Below, piece by piece: positions 46,854-59,829 of a stretch of DNA of 64,000 nt. Source of the DNA: Cryphonectria parasitica EP155 (lineage: Eukaryota > Ascomycota > Sordariomycetes > Diaporthales > Cryphonectriaceae). Numbering within the stretch: the stretch's first letter is position 1; every line of letters starts with the position of its first letter. Where the stretch lies: the NCBI RefSeq assembly GCF_011745365.1, contig NW_024468911.1:2722759-2786758 (forward strand), written 5' to 3'. The translations under genes and the position numbers were made by a program. The notes under the pieces are model-generated. The model saw only the letters and a program-made list of their open reading frames with translations, did not search any database and was not told the DNA's origin.

Positions 46854-49151
46854 ATGGCCGACGTGGGGAAGATGGAGAAGAACATGAGTGACTACTCGGG
46901 AGGCGAGGATGGCACTATCACGCCACCGTCCCAGCACGCCTATAACCCGAAAGATGAGACCGACGACGACAGCCACGAGAACAAAAACGACAACATCATC
47001 ATGCCCGTCTCCTCCTCTTCTTCTGAGCCTCGCCACCATCAGCAACATAATCATCACCCCGACAACGACAACAATGACGACGACCACCTCCATCGCCACC
47101 AGAGTCACCTTAGCCACACCCTCTCTCGCGTGCAGTCCCTGGTCCAGGACATCGGGAGGAGGCCAGCATGCTTCAAGAACACGTTCCAGGAGGTCTCGTT
47201 CGTGGCGCAGGCCACCATCGCCATGTCCACGACAACCTTTCTCGTCGGGGCCTCATCCATCGTGACCGCCTCCATCGGTGCCGACCTGCACATGACCCAG
47301 TCGCAGATCGTCTGGATCGCGGCCGCGTCTACCCTGACCGCAGGCGCCTTCCAGCTCGCCGTCGGCCAGCTGTCCGACCTGCTGGGCCGCAAGCTGGTGT
47401 TCCTGGCCGGCATGGGCTCCTTCGCCGTCTTTGTCCTGCTGCTCGGCTTTGCGCAGAACCCCTTCTGGATGGACATCGTCCTAGGCGTGCTGGGCATCAG
47501 CTGTGCCATGGTCGTCCCGCCTGCCGGTGGCATCCTGGGCCAGGCGTACGGGAGGCCGAGCAAGAGGAAGAACATGGCCTTTGCGGCCTTTTCGGCCGGG
47601 AATCCGCTCGGATTTGTGTTGGGAAGCATTGCTTGTGGGATAGCCACGAGAATCTTTAGTGTACGTTGTGCCTTCGGGTTACTATTTCCATTTCGGTCGA
47701 TATCTTTGTTCACCAGACTTGCGAGTGACTAATGCCTCTGGGTACTAAACAGTGGAGGGCCTCGTTCTACTTCATCTCTATGCTCTGGGCAGTATTCTTC
47801 CTCTTTGCTCTGTGGGCCGTACCCAAGGTCGAAGCATACGCTCCCGGACAGCCCTTCAAGGAGCGTCTCGGAATGTTTGTCAAGACCTTTGACTGGCTTG
47901 GGGCTGTCCTCACCTTGTTTGGGACGGGCATGCTGTCCGCTGGAATCACGTACGTATCCGCAAATTGTTGTACCCTGCTACTTTTCCTGTCTGCTGTCTA
48001 ACATTGAGTACTACAATCACGCACAGTCTGGGCCCGACAGATGGCTGGAAATCCCCAGTGACTCTCTGCCTGCTGATCATAGGCATTCTTCTCATCGGTG
48101 TCTTTATGTACTGGGAGACCAAATATTCTAATCCCATGATGCCGCCTTTCATCTGGAAAGATAGGAATTTCAATCTCGTATGTCAGGCGTAACATTCTCT
48201 TCCTCCCCCCCCCCCCCCTTTCTCTTCCCAACAGCGAAGCCCCAACCTTCAATGATACAAAATCTAATATACCAAAACGTCTCAGATCATGGTCGTCGCA
48301 GTGCTCGGCTTCATGGCATTCCAGTCCACCTCCTTCTACCTGGCCTACTTCATGCAGGAGATCAAACAGTGGGACGCCCTGAACATCGCTGTCCACCTCC
48401 TGCCGCAGGTCATCGCCGGCCTGGCCTGGAACGTTCTCATCGGAAGCGTCCTCCACAAGGTCAACAACACCCTGATCATGGCCGCCGGGTCACTGTCGTA
48501 CCTGGCCGCCAACCTGCTCCTGTCTTTCATGAAGTCCGACAGCTCGTACTGGGCCTTTACCTTTCCTGCTTTAATTCTGAACGTTGTCGGGGCGGATTTC
48601 CAATTCAACGTGGCTAATGTATGTTCTTCCCCTCCAAGAGAAAAGGAAAAAAAAAAGAAAAAGAAGAAGAAGAAAAAAGACCCCAGTGCTGCCCGCCCCC
48701 CCCCCCCCCCCGAGCCCCAAGTCTCATACACAAAACTTTGGACTGACATCTTCACTCTTGTTATCTGCAGATGTATGTAATGCAATCTCTCCCGCCCCAG
48801 CAACAAGGACTCGCAAGCGGGATAATGAACACCCTGATCCGCCTCTCTTGCACCGTCGCCCTCGGCATTGCCACAGCCGTCTACACCTCTATCGAGACCT
48901 CCGCAGCAGGCCAGGCACAGCCCATGCTCAAGTTCACGCGCACCTTCCAGGTGTCTGTCGCGCTGGCGGCACTCAGCTGTCTGTTTGTCCCGTTCCTGCG
49001 CGTGGGAACACAGGGTGGCCATAAACCCAGTGGCAGCGTGGACCACCGCCCGGGCGATGCCGAGAAGCAGACGACGGAGGAGATGGGCGAGGAGAGGGGT
49101 GAGATGGCTGATGAGAAGGTAGCCGGTCTGAAGAGCAAGGAGGAAGTATAA
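46854..49151 (+). CDS. MFS transporter, 14-TM drug:H+ antiporter type (DHA2)
   Basis: Exons 46854-47660, 47753-47949, 48027-48177, 48286-48618 and 48771-49151; introns 92, 77, 108 and 152 bp; 622 residues. A 115-residue hydrophilic N-terminus (Asp-, Ser- and His-rich, residues 61-88 very rich in His) precedes about fourteen hydrophobic segments. The loop 2-3 motif is GQLSDLLGRKLVFLAG. Typical DHA2 landmarks are the WRASFYFISMLWAV segment after the first six helices and the late SLPPQQQGLASGIMNTLIRL segment. The C-terminal tail (about 60 residues) is charged. Likely exports drugs, toxic metabolites or similar compounds at the plasma membrane; substrate unknown. Intron 4 carries an A/AG-rich and a C-rich tract. 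Its 3' end faces UTP21, 204 bp apart. Confidence 0.88.
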
Positions 49152-49355
49152 ATGCGATACCCCGTCGTGCAAAATGAAACAATCAGGTAATATTTGGTAT
49201 AGACTTATAGATCATTATGGAGCGCATAGATGGAATAGACCAGAGATACCCAGATAGAGAAATCTTTATTTCAGCTACAGGGCTTGGGGCAGTCTCTGAG
49301 AGAGTACCATTGGGAAAGGGGAGTGGGGCATAGTATCATGTATGTCTCCCACTCT

Positions 49356-52300
49356 CTATGTTCTTGGGCTTCTCAAGAAACCCACCACACCGCCACAGTA
49401 TCCGACCAGGTTATCCAGGCGATCCTTCTCCCTCCCTTGGTGTGCCTTCCATGTCTTCAGCTCGGCGAGCAACACCTCGCTCTCCATGATGAGGTCGAAA
49501 TGTAGCCGCAGGAACACCGTCATCCAAGCCTGGGTCAGCTCGTAGTCTCGTCTGGCCACCAACCTGGCCGTCAAGGCCCGGATGAAGTGCAGCAGCTCGT
49601 TGGAGTCACTGTCATCGCCGTCGCCGGTCGACATAGAGCGCAGTTCGAGGTCGGCGCTTGATGGCGACAGAGACTTGAGATGCTCAATGAAGTCGTTGTC
49701 TGGACGAGAGAAATGACATGGTCAGCTCACGAGGAAAGTTGACACAGAGGGGATGGTTCACATCTGGCCTTGTGTGGCTGATTTGGGAAGAAATACTTAC
49801 AGTCTCCGCTCATGGCACCACGACCAAGTTTCGCCGTGAATGCCTCCTGCGATCGGCTCCAGTCTAGTTTCGTGATCCTCGACTGAGACTCGACCTCCTC
49901 CCTGGACGACGCCAGAGCATTCGAACCTGAAGCCCTGTTGCCATTTGTCGACGGCAGGAAGAATGGTGCCTTCTCTGGCACCTTGGGTGCCTCTGTTGGT
50001 TTGTTCCGCTTCTTGATCAGATCAAGATGCAGCAATGTTTGCCATCTGCTCTTGGGCACCAGACTCAAGGTCATCATGTCCGTGCTCAACTGGTCCAGGT
50101 CAGGCGCTGCTACCCCGTCTTCTTCTTGCTCGCCATCCTGGCTATCGTCCTCGAAGGCCGCCTCCACCAAGCCCTGACCACCCTCTCCTGAAGTGGTCGG
50201 TCCAGAGATCTGGCCGACCTCCTTCTCTGAGATCTGTCTTGTGGGTACGTGCTTGAACACGGCCCTGTTCGTCCATATGTTGACGCCTAGGTGGCCCTCG
50301 CTAGAAGCTGCTAGATACTCGCCGGTTGCAGAGAATGCTAGAGCTGTGCACGGCGACTCTAACCTGAAGGCGTCGATCAGGTGGCTGGTAGGAAGGTCCC
50401 ACACGCGTATTATGCTGTCTTGAGATGCAGCGATGATCCAGCGACCGTCATTGGAGAAGCAAAAGTCGTTAATTGCGCTTTGGCTGCAGGAGAATTCTCG
50501 AATCGTCTTCTTGGTCTCGATATCTACCACTCGGATGGTATTGTCGTCGCATGAGAACGCGATAAGATCATTGGCGGCATGATACCGGCAGCCTAGAATC
50601 TTCGTCGTGGGCCCCCAGACGATTTGCTCTAGCAGGTTTCCGGTCAAAAATTCCCAGAACTTGACAGTTCCGTCCAGCGAGCAAGACACAACCAGCTTGT
50701 TCATAGAGTCGACAACCAACCCGGTAATAGGCTTGGTGTGTTTGCCAGATCCGGGCGCAAAAGTGGGTGTGGATCGGGACTGAAGCTGATTCACCGCATC
50801 TGCCTGTTTCAGTTGATGCAGCTTCAGTTGTCTTGCTTGTGCTGGTGTCAGCCTCGAGGGAAACCTCTGCCGGTGCATGCCGGACTGCAGGTTGAACATG
50901 TCGATACTACCACCCTCGGAACCAACGAGGGCAAACGTCCCACACGGGCTGATGGTCACACTTGACACGTTCATCCCGTCGCCAGTCTGGAAAGCCCAGC
51001 GCCCTGCCCTCTTCCGGCCCCAGAACCATGTTCGGGCATACGGATCGTCCTTGTGGCCTGTAACGACGCTCTCCCAGCCAGTCATAGCGCTAAGTTCTGC
51101 ATCTGTCCTCTTCTGGACATTGCCCTTCTGCCAGATCGATTGCTTGCCGGGTAGCGCACCGATTCCACCATCGCGGTTTAGTGAAGAGGAGATGCAGGTA
51201 ATCTCAGGGGCCTTGAGGTCATCCAGGGTTGTTGTCGGTCCATGGCTGAGAGCCGATGTGGAGAGGGCACCAATCTTCTTCGCCTTCTTACGGATATTCC
51301 CCTGGCTTAGCTCAGTGCTCTGTCCATCGCGGCGCAGACTCCACCCCCAGAGGCTTCGATCTTTTCCACCACTCATGAGCCATTTGTTGCCTGCTTCAGC
51401 ACCGTCGAAATCAGATGGCAGGAACGCGAGACAGGTCACAGGCGCTGCATGGCCGCTTCTTGAGTGCAGTATACGGGGGATGGGAGAGAATGGCGTCTCG
51501 TCAAATATCCACGACTTCAAAGAATTGTCCAGGCCACTGGTGACGATCACGGGCTGCCCAGGCAGGAACTCGATCTTGCTGATTCCTCCACCGATGGCAG
51601 GGCCCTCATGAGCGGGAGGATTATGGGCGCTTCGAAGAACTCCCATCATCCTGCCGCCCTTGTTGAGGTCCCAGAAGGTGACATCTCCATTCCTCTTCGT
51701 GGATGTTGCCATCACGCCGTCCTTCCGACCATCTTGACCAGCACCTTGCCCATCGGTTCTGAACGAGATGCTTGTGACTGGTGCCTCCTCCGTGCCGGCC
51801 ATAAGCGACAGCACTCGCTTGTCAGTCAGGATGTCGTGTATGATCAGAGGTCCATTGGCGTAGGATATGGCTAGTAGGGACAAAGCCGGTGTCGGTTCCA
51901 GACAACACGCAGCGCCGCACTTTGGCGAGGGTGGCAGGATGGTGTAGATCAGCTTGCCTGTGCTGACATTCCAGATTTCCACCCACCCGTCACGCCGTCC
52001 CACAAAGATCTTATTCAGATAGGTGGGCATATTGCAGAGGCCCCCGGTGATTTCGTTGTCTCCTGGCCTGGAAGCGACAGTGTGCAACGTGGTATAATGC
52101 TCCAGTGTTGTGGTCTTCCATACCTCGACCCTTGTGAGGCAGCACGCAATTATCCAGGAGCCAAATATAAGTATCTGTCGTATGGGCTGATCGAGGTCGC
52201 CGGGCAGCTCAAGCTCTGCGGTCTTCTTGCCCCTCTGAAACACCCATAGGCCCTGGGTTTGTCCATGACGAGGATCGCCCCATGCTGCGAATACCTTCTC

Positions 52301-52700
52301 TTTCCAGGCATACGTGGCTGTGATGTCTGCAGGAGCCTGTGGTCGGGTGATGAAGACAAGATTCAAGCCGCGCTTCAAATCGTAAGTCTGGAGGGACCGG
52401 CCGACCGAGGTGGTGATCTGGAAGGTTGTCTTGCCCTGCGGAATCGAAGTAAAGGGCACACCGGTAGGCGACACCAATCCCACAGTCTGTTTTTTCGCAC
52501 ACGTATCAGCTCCTTGACCATATCCCAAATCAACGAATCAATTGGGGGGAGAAAGAGAGAGGGGGTAGGAGGAGGGTCTAACTTACCCTGAACGGCGCAA
52601 AGATCCTTGAGCCTCTCGAGGCTGTATTCGCAGATTTTGACGGGCCACCAACTCTTTGCCGTTTGACCAATGGCCGGTCCTCTTGATGCTGATGAGGCAT
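49356..52700 (-). CDS. utp21: U3 snoRNP protein Utp21 (WDR36 homologue)
   Basis: Exons 52700-52587, 52486-49801 and 49699-49356; introns 100 and 101 bp; 3144 nt, 1047 residues. Utp21 belongs to the UTP-B complex of the small-subunit processome and is needed for 18S rRNA maturation in the nucleolus. After a short basic N-terminus come TVGLVSPTGVPFTSIP and two WD40 propellers, with many units ending in W-D/W-like pairs (DVTFWDLN, GTVKFWEFL, SIIRVWDLP). A linker with acidic patches leads to the Utp21-specific C-terminal domain, which runs across intron 2 (SADLELRSMSTGD, LIMESEVLLAELKTWK). Somewhat longer than the yeast protein (about 940). The start exon encodes 38 residues; ATG at 52700 gives a continuous frame into the conserved N-terminus. 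Divergent from vip1. Confidence 0.93.
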
Positions 52701-53734
52701 CTTGAAGCTCTTCTTATCGCCAATATTAAACTTGCTAGGTACGAAGCAAGAGGGTGTGGTTGCGACTAGCCCTCTCTCTTTCCCAACTTCGAATGATGCC
52801 GTTGAGCGAGCTTGCTCGTACGGGCCGGGAAACTTTTTGTCTTCAGCCTCGCAAAAATTACTGGCGTCCGCGAGGAGCTGGTCTTATCTTATCGCTGGTT
52901 GTAAGTAAAATGTACCCAAGTACCTAGTGACTTCTGTGCCCCACTATCTATGGGCCTGCCCCGCTGAAGTTTTCACATGTTTTGCACCTTGCCAGTACAC
53001 ACTATGTACTATGTACTACTGTGACAACGCATTCGGCTTGCAAACGGGACTTTTAGTAGACGTCTTCCCTCTGACGCCGCCACGACGTCAAGCATTTTGT
53101 AGCTTGTAGTTCGAGCTCCCCTATTCGCTGAAGAGTAATCTGCACATCGTGCTTCCTCGTCTCTATACTGCAACAACACTAAGCAAACATCCCAGAAACC
53201 ACCACTGCGCCCTTGACGGAAAATTGCAACTACTACTTCCAACTCCCTGGCTAAGGGCATCCAGGGACGTTCCCTGCCTCAGTGACGACGTACTTTCCCT
53301 GCTTGATATCGACCTTAGTCATGCCAGGTCTCTGAGGCTTAAGACCAGACTTTGTTTTCTTCATTCTTCATTCTTCCCGACACAGTTGATCTTCATCATC
53401 CATCACTTTACCACGACCATCTCAGAAGACGGGAGGCCTTCAGCATGTTGCAGCATGTTGATATCTGAATCTCCACCCACAGCTCTCTTCACACCGCTCA
53501 GAGACTAAGACTGTCATTACCATTCAAACCGAGACATCCCTCGGCTTGGCATTGCGACCACCATAACAGAATTGTTCGAACCTCATCGAGGGCTCCCCCT
53601 TGAGATCTTCATCAGGGGTTTTTTTTGGGGGGGGCGGGTCATTGACCGACGAGGATTGCACAGTGGTGCCACTTCAGCCTCAAGACCCAGCAGAGAGAGA
53701 CCTACAATATCACGCGACATTTCACTAGCCCACA
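52701..53734. promoter_or_regulatory. Divergent promoter region of utp21 and vip1
   Basis: 1034 bp between two head-to-head housekeeping genes. It holds GTAC-rich motifs (52911-52925; ACTATGTACTATGTAC around 53000-53020) and a T/G-rich run at about 53617-53636 near vip1. No gene recognised. Confidence 0.45.
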
Positions 53735-56700
53735 ATGTCCGACCTACCCCCGCCAGAGGCTCCTCCTCCTCCTCCTGGAGAACCCAGCCCCTCACCCGAT
53801 GAAATGCCTGCTGCCCAGGCTTTCAAGTCTCAAGACGGTTTTCCTGGTACCTCACGAGCGTCATCTTTCTCCTCTGAGGTCAACGCAGAGCGGGCTAGCC
53901 TGGCTATGCCCCCTCCTCCGCCTGTGGAATCGAGCCCCTCCGACTCTCACACCGATGATGCAGGTCCTGGTACATCTCGTGCTATCCAGTCTGGCGGCAC
54001 GGGTAGCTCAAGCTCTCTGAGGGGAATTGTGCGTCCCAGCGATGGTACAGAAGATCTTGACACCCCCCGCTTGATCCCAGGTGCCTTTCCTGAACAGTTT
54101 GATGAGCGAGTCCTCCCAGACCCAGCCATGCCCTCTGCACGCTCCTCCTTTTCTGAGAACGACAACAAACGTATGAGCATCTCATCGATCTACTCATTGG
54201 CATCTGCGAGGGGTGTACCGAGCTCAGCCGCGTCAGCGAATGGCTCCGACACTGGTTCAGCCGGCACGCCCCGCTCCGTATCAGGACTCATGGCGTCGCC
54301 TGCAGGCAAACCGGGCGACACGGGCGTATCCAACGTCACGGTGACCACCGGCAGTCAGGGCTCAAACCGAGGAAATCTTGCTCCTCGGGAACAACCTCAC
54401 CATCACCATCTGTCCGATATTCTTAAGCGGAACCACGAGCATGGGCAAATTCCCCGGTCTGATCCCTCAAGCGCGTCAAGGCCACAGCCCGGTAGAGAGA
54501 GGAGTCGTGCCAAGCGGAGGCTCAGCGGGAGTACAGCGGCTAGCAGCCACAGTCCGAGCAGTGATCGGACTCTCCATTACAAAGACAAGGAGGAAGGTTT
54601 GTCTGTCTTGTCTTCAAGCCAGACCGTCAGATCTCTAACCGATTCTGTAGCAAAGCCTGCTCCCTTGGGCCTTATTGGTGTCTGTGCCTTGGACGTCAAG
54701 GCGAGGAGCAAACCCAGTCGGAACATCTTGAACCGACTCTTGGCAAATCGAGATTTTGATGTCAAGATTTTCGGGGACAAGGTCATTCTGGATGAAGGTA
54801 ATTACCACCTGGTCCCATGCCACTGCCACTGCCGCTGACGTAAACCTAGATATTGAGAACTGGCCCGTCTGGTAAGTTAAGCGCTCTGCTCTGAGAGGGT
54901 CTTCTTTCTTCCGTTTTCTTTCTTGCCTTTGTACCATCTCGGATAGTGCAATTCCTCCTCTGTAATCCTGCTAACGGACGGCATGGGATCTTTCAAGTGA
55001 TTACTTGATATCATTTTATTCCGACGGTTTCCCGCTGGACAAAGCCATCGCCTACACCAAGGCGCGGAAGCCCTTCTGCGTCAACGACGTGCCCATGCAG
55101 AAGATTCTGTGGGACAGGAGGCTGTGCCTCTATCTCTTGGACAAAGTAGGCGTCCCAACGCCGCAGCGCCTAGAGGTGAGTCGTGACGGAGGCCCTCGTC
55201 TTCTCACCGCCGAGATTGCGAAGCACATCAAGGACGTCACGGGCATAGCCCTGGATCCCACCCCTACAGACCCAGACAAAATGATTCTGCCTCGAAAAGT
55301 GGAGCTTGTGGACAACGGAGATGTTCTCAGTGTCGACGGTGCTCTGCTCAAGAAACCTTTTGTCGAGAAGCCGACGAGCGGCGAGGATCACAACATCATA
55401 ATCTACTTTCACAGTAGCACAGGAGGCGGCGCGAGAAAATTGTTCAGAAAGATTGGGAACAAGAGCTCCGAATACGTTGCTGAGCTCAACGTTCCCCGGT
55501 GCATCACTCAACCGGGAGAGAGTTTTCTCTACGAGAAATTCATGGAAGTCGACAATGCAGAAGATGTCAAGGCGTACACGGTGGGACCCGAATATTGCCA
55601 TGCTGAAACCAGGAAATCACCAGTCGTGGATGGTCTTGTCCGGCGGAACACACACGGCAAAGAGATCCGCTATGTCACTAGCCTAACTGACGAGGAGAAG
55701 GCCATGGCAAGCAAGATTGCTACCGCGTTTGGCCAACGCGTCTGTGGTTTTGATCTCCTCCGGGCTGGTGGAAAGAGTTATGTCATCGATGTCAACGGCT
55801 GGAGTTTTGTCAAGGACAATGATGACTACTACGATCACTGTGCCAACATTCTGAAGGAGATCTTTGTCAAGGAGAAGATGCGACGAGCTGGCATGACACC
55901 ACCGATGCCGTCTCCGGTCATCACAGACTCCGATCCCATGGGGCGGGCTGCTCCTGGTGGGAAAGACAAGGGCTCTAAGGAAACCCCCCTCATTGGGATG
56001 TTACCTAACCAGAGGGCAGCTCTTCCGGCCTCCAAGACACCCCAGGACACCCGGGTCATGAGCGCGCCTCCCCCGGAGCCTCCCAAGCTGGAAAGCGGCA
56101 ACGCCTCCAAGTCTGGGAGTGGCGCCGCAAGCCCTCTACTGCCTCAGCCTCCAGAGCCTCCAGCCAGGAACAGCTTGCCAACGTCCGCACCAGCCACGCT
56201 GCCAGCAACGCCGGACTTGCATGGTCTTGGCGTGGCTGAGTCCGAGATCCAGACACCCCCTCCACCCCCTCCAAAGCACTCGTGGAAATTGAAGGGCATG
56301 GTTTCGGTCATCCGACACGCTGATCGCACACCGAAGCAGAAATTCAAGTTCACATTCCACACCGAACCATTCATTGAACTCCTCAAGGGCCACCAGGAAG
56401 AGGTACTGCTTATTGGCGAGCCAGCACTTGCTAGCGTCTTGGAAGCTGTGGATAAAGCCATGAAAGCAGGCGGCGAAGACCGCGAGAAGTTGAGGACGTT
56501 ACGAAATGTACTGATCAAGAAGAGCAGTTGGCCTGGCACCAAAGTCCAGATCAAGCCCATGTTCCGGAAGAAAAAGACGGACGAGATGGAGATACTAGAC
56601 GAAAAGCAAGCCCTGCCAGAGGTGCAACCTGTGCAGACGAGCGCTGTGGAACATCAGGGAAACGGGCAGCCAGAAAGCGACTTCTCTGAGAAAGATGGGA

Positions 56701-58666
56701 AACCTCGATTCCCTCCGAAACGCCACGATTCTTTGTCGGGTGTGACTATGTCGAAGATTACAGCTGCCGAGAACGGGCTGCTGCTCGACAAGCTACAGCT
56801 CATTGTGAAGTGGGGAGGTGAGCCAACACACTCTGCTCGGTATCAATCTCAGGAGCTCGGCGAGAATATGCGGAATGACCTGGCCATCCTCAACCGAGAG
56901 ATCCTTGACGAAGTACACGTCTTCAGCAGCTCGGAGAGACGAGTCACCACAAGCGCACAAATCTGGTCGTCTGCCTTTCTGAATCGGACAGACCTTCCTG
57001 ACGATTTCATTCAGATTCGGAAGGACCTTTTGGATGATTCTAATGCGGCGAAGGATGAGATGGATAAGGTCAAAAAGAAGCTAAAGGGTCTCCTCCGGAA
57101 AGGGAACGAGCGGCCGTCTCAGTTCGCGTGGCCAGAGAATATGCCAGAGCCTTCAGAAGTCCAGACACGGGTTGTGCTGCTCATGAATTTTCATCGTCGA
57201 GTCATGCAACACAACTACAGCAAGCTGCACAGTGGCGCCGTCACCTCGCTCACCGCGATTTCCAACCCAAACAGCTCTGAGAAATCCAGACATGGCGAGA
57301 CTTCGTCTACTTCCATCCAGTCGCACGCGTCTGCGCTTTCGCAGGCCAGCGCTGTAGCGGACATTCAGGCCCGCTGGTGCTGTGGGGAGGATGCAGAGTT
57401 ATTCAGGGAGCGATGGGAGAAGCTCTTCACCGAGTTCTGCGACGGTGAGAAGGTCGACCCGTCCAAAATCTCCGAGTTGTACGATACAATGAAATTCGAC
57501 GCACTTCACAATCGCCAATTCCTGGAATGGGTCTTCACTCCTTCCAAGGCCATGTTGGAGGAGGAATTCGGAATCATTATCGGGAACAAGGATGGCAAGT
57601 CAAGTTCTAGCCCTAAGGACTCCGAGGACCAGCAGCCATCTGGCAAAGCGTCCGAGGATGGCAAGAACGGAGACAAGACCACCATGAGGGAAGGGGACAA
57701 GGAAGAGCGCAGGATGAAGAAGATTTTCAGGAAGCCTTCCTGGAAGACTGGTTTGCGTGGTGCTGGCAAAATTGCCCCAGCGGAAGAGTACTTCAACCTC
57801 TGCAAGGGCGACAGCCAGACCAAGGCCAAGACCGATGCTCGCTTTGAACCGCTACGAGAACTCTACCAGTTGGCCAAGGTTCTCTTTGACTTCATCTGTC
57901 CACAAGAATACGGCATCAGTGACAGCGAGAAGCTCGAAATCGGTCTCCTCACCTCCCTCCCTCTGCTCAGAGAAATTGTCACCGACCTGGAGGATATGCA
58001 GGCATCCGACGATGCAAAGTGCTTCCTATACTTCACCAAGGAATCTCATATCTACACGCTACTCAACAGTATCCTTGAGGGAGGCATTGAGACGAAGATC
58101 AAACGGAGTACCATCCCGGAGCTTGACTATCTCTCGCAGATCTGCTTTGAGCTGTATGAGTCTGAGACAAATCCACCCGAGGCGGCTGGCGGAAGTGGAT
58201 ATCCCACTTTTGAGTACAGCATCCGAATCACCATCAGCCCTGGCTGTCACGTCTATGATCCGCTGGACGTCCAGCTTGACAGCAAGCACTGCATCAGCTG
58301 TGCACCGAGGCGGAGCTTGACGCCACATTGCGACTGGAAGACTGTGATTGACACGTTACGAGCCAAATTCCATACGTAAGTCAAGGATGTTTGACACCAC
58401 GCAGTATGATGATTCCCCTCCCCAAAGCTAATGTATGAACAAACTGCAGAGTTAAGCTCCCAAAGAGCTTCGTGGCCGTAAACCTCTCGGATGCATTCTC
58501 GTGGCAGAAGCAGCAGGGTGAAGAGGAGACGGACGACGATGATGGTTTGGAGATGAGGCTGGACCGCGCGAAGGCGAAGGAGGACAAGGTCACGGCTGCC
58601 CAGGACCTTGTTTCCGCAATAACCGAAGCAGCAGTGGCTGCAGAGGACGATGTGCCGCGGCTGTAA
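53735..58666 (+). CDS. vip1: Inositol hexakisphosphate/diphosphoinositol-pentakisphosphate kinase VIP1/Asp1
   Basis: Exons 53735-54797, 54850-54871 (22 nt), 54998-58375 and 58450-58666; introns 52, 126 and 74 bp; 4680 nt, 1559 residues. Residues 1-310 are disordered (Pro-rich start, Ser-rich middle). The ATP-grasp kinase domain (about 311-660) begins with [20 protein letters not shown], with [15 protein letters not shown] and the metal-binding end FDLLRAGG...[10 protein letters not shown] (D614, D626, N628). A Pro-rich linker leads to the histidine-acid-phosphatase-like domain starting at [10 protein letters not shown] (801). Vip1/Asp1 makes 1-position inositol pyrophosphates and its phosphatase domain removes them; in fungi this affects polarity, dimorphism and phosphate signalling. 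Without the micro-exon the frame is lost between the first residues of the kinase fold. Confidence 0.93.
54850..54871 (+). other. vip1: 22-nt micro-exon of vip1
   Basis: Flanked by a CCTAG acceptor and a GTAAGT donor. It supplies the DIENWPVC peptide (with split codons at both ends), which is conserved at this place in the Vip1 kinase domain, and it restores the frame between exons 1 and 3. Confidence 0.85.
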
Positions 58667-59790
58667 TAGGTTCAAGATCCGGGCCCCGAGGCCAGCCATA
58701 ATTACAGCGCAAAATGCGGTTCTCGAAAATTTTAGATTCGGGGGCCGGGGGGGGGGGGGGGAGCTTTCCACACACACACACGACCTTGGGCACTCATCTC
58801 AAAGGAAATAAAGGATGACATCACAGGACTGTCCTGATGTGAAGCGTTAAGAAAAGATAAAATGAGAAAAGACTTGTCGGTCCGCCGGGTATACCACTAG
58901 TGCAAGACGATAGAATACAAAAGACCCAAATATCAAGATAGCTCCCACATGGGGCCAAGCGAACCAAGATTTTTCGTTTGTTGACCTAGGCGGGACGCGT
59001 GCACAATGTTTGCCGAACATGCTTGGTCAAGTTTGAATTGGCGGCGAGGCTCAATGTGGCAAGATTCTCACCTAGATACAAAATCGTCCGCTATCACGTC
59101 TCTGGCAGGCCCTTCTTCTTTTTCTCTCTCTCTCCGTCCTCGTCTTCTTCCCTTCATTCTCCTTCTTTCCCTCTCCCATGTCCTTCTCTTTCTTTTTCTT
59201 TCCTCTAGATCCTAAGACGGACGAGGAAACAAACACAAAACAAGTCTCCCCCCCCCCCCTCTTTTCTTTTGTGGGTATCACACACACATTCTCTCGCTCT
59301 CTATACTCTCTTCGAGAGCCCAAGGAGAAGAAGAAGAAGAAGAAAACGCTATCTTGAATTTGGAGATGATCTTTCACCGGTCGCCTGATGCTGGTGTCGA
59401 GCCCCTGGAAGCCTTGAGCGGGGTCGAGATTGCCCACGCGACTTAAAAAGACACACACACACACAGAGAGAGAGAGAGACGGAGAGGGAGAGAGATACGT
59501 GGCCCTTTGAGGGAGGTGACATGTCTTGTCCGTTGTCTCTTGAGGGAAATTTGGGGGGTTCGAAATATGAGATGTCATATCCTAGGAGCGGGGAGTCTGC
59601 ACCATTACTGTGGGCAGAAACAAGGGCCTCGACCGGCTTTCAAAGAGGGTGCCCAGGCTAGTTCACGCGTTTGAATAGTGGCCAGTTGGTGTGATATCCT
59701 ATTGTCATGAGGAATGCTTTTTTTGTGGGGGGTTGGATGTGATGTGATGGGCGTGTGTAAGGCATGCACGCAGCAAAAGCAAGTCTTGGG

Positions 59791-59829
59791 GTCATCATCG
59801 TCGTCATCATCATCATCATCATCATCATC
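59791..59829. repeat. (CAT)n/(CGT) microsatellite
   Basis: Thirteen trinucleotide units, mostly CAT with two CGT. Confidence 0.9.

Noticed and set aside
10546..49151. Secondary-metabolite cluster (Zn2Cys6 factor, P450, MFS transporter)
   Set aside because: The genes are 7 to 25 kb apart with housekeeping genes between them, and there is no polyketide synthase, NRPS, terpene cyclase or other backbone gene.
50877..51611. Long plus-strand open frame of 244 codons
   Set aside because: Fully antisense to the WD40 part of UTP21, whose protein is clearly conserved; no motif in the antisense frame.
53100..53590. Possible tRNA B-boxes (GTTCGA-containing sites at 53108 and 53573)
   Set aside because: Neither has a matching A-box or a cloverleaf-compatible acceptor stem.
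59072..59578. Minus-strand frame of 168 codons downstream of vip1
   Set aside because: Built from CT/CA repeats and poly-Lys/Glu-like low complexity.
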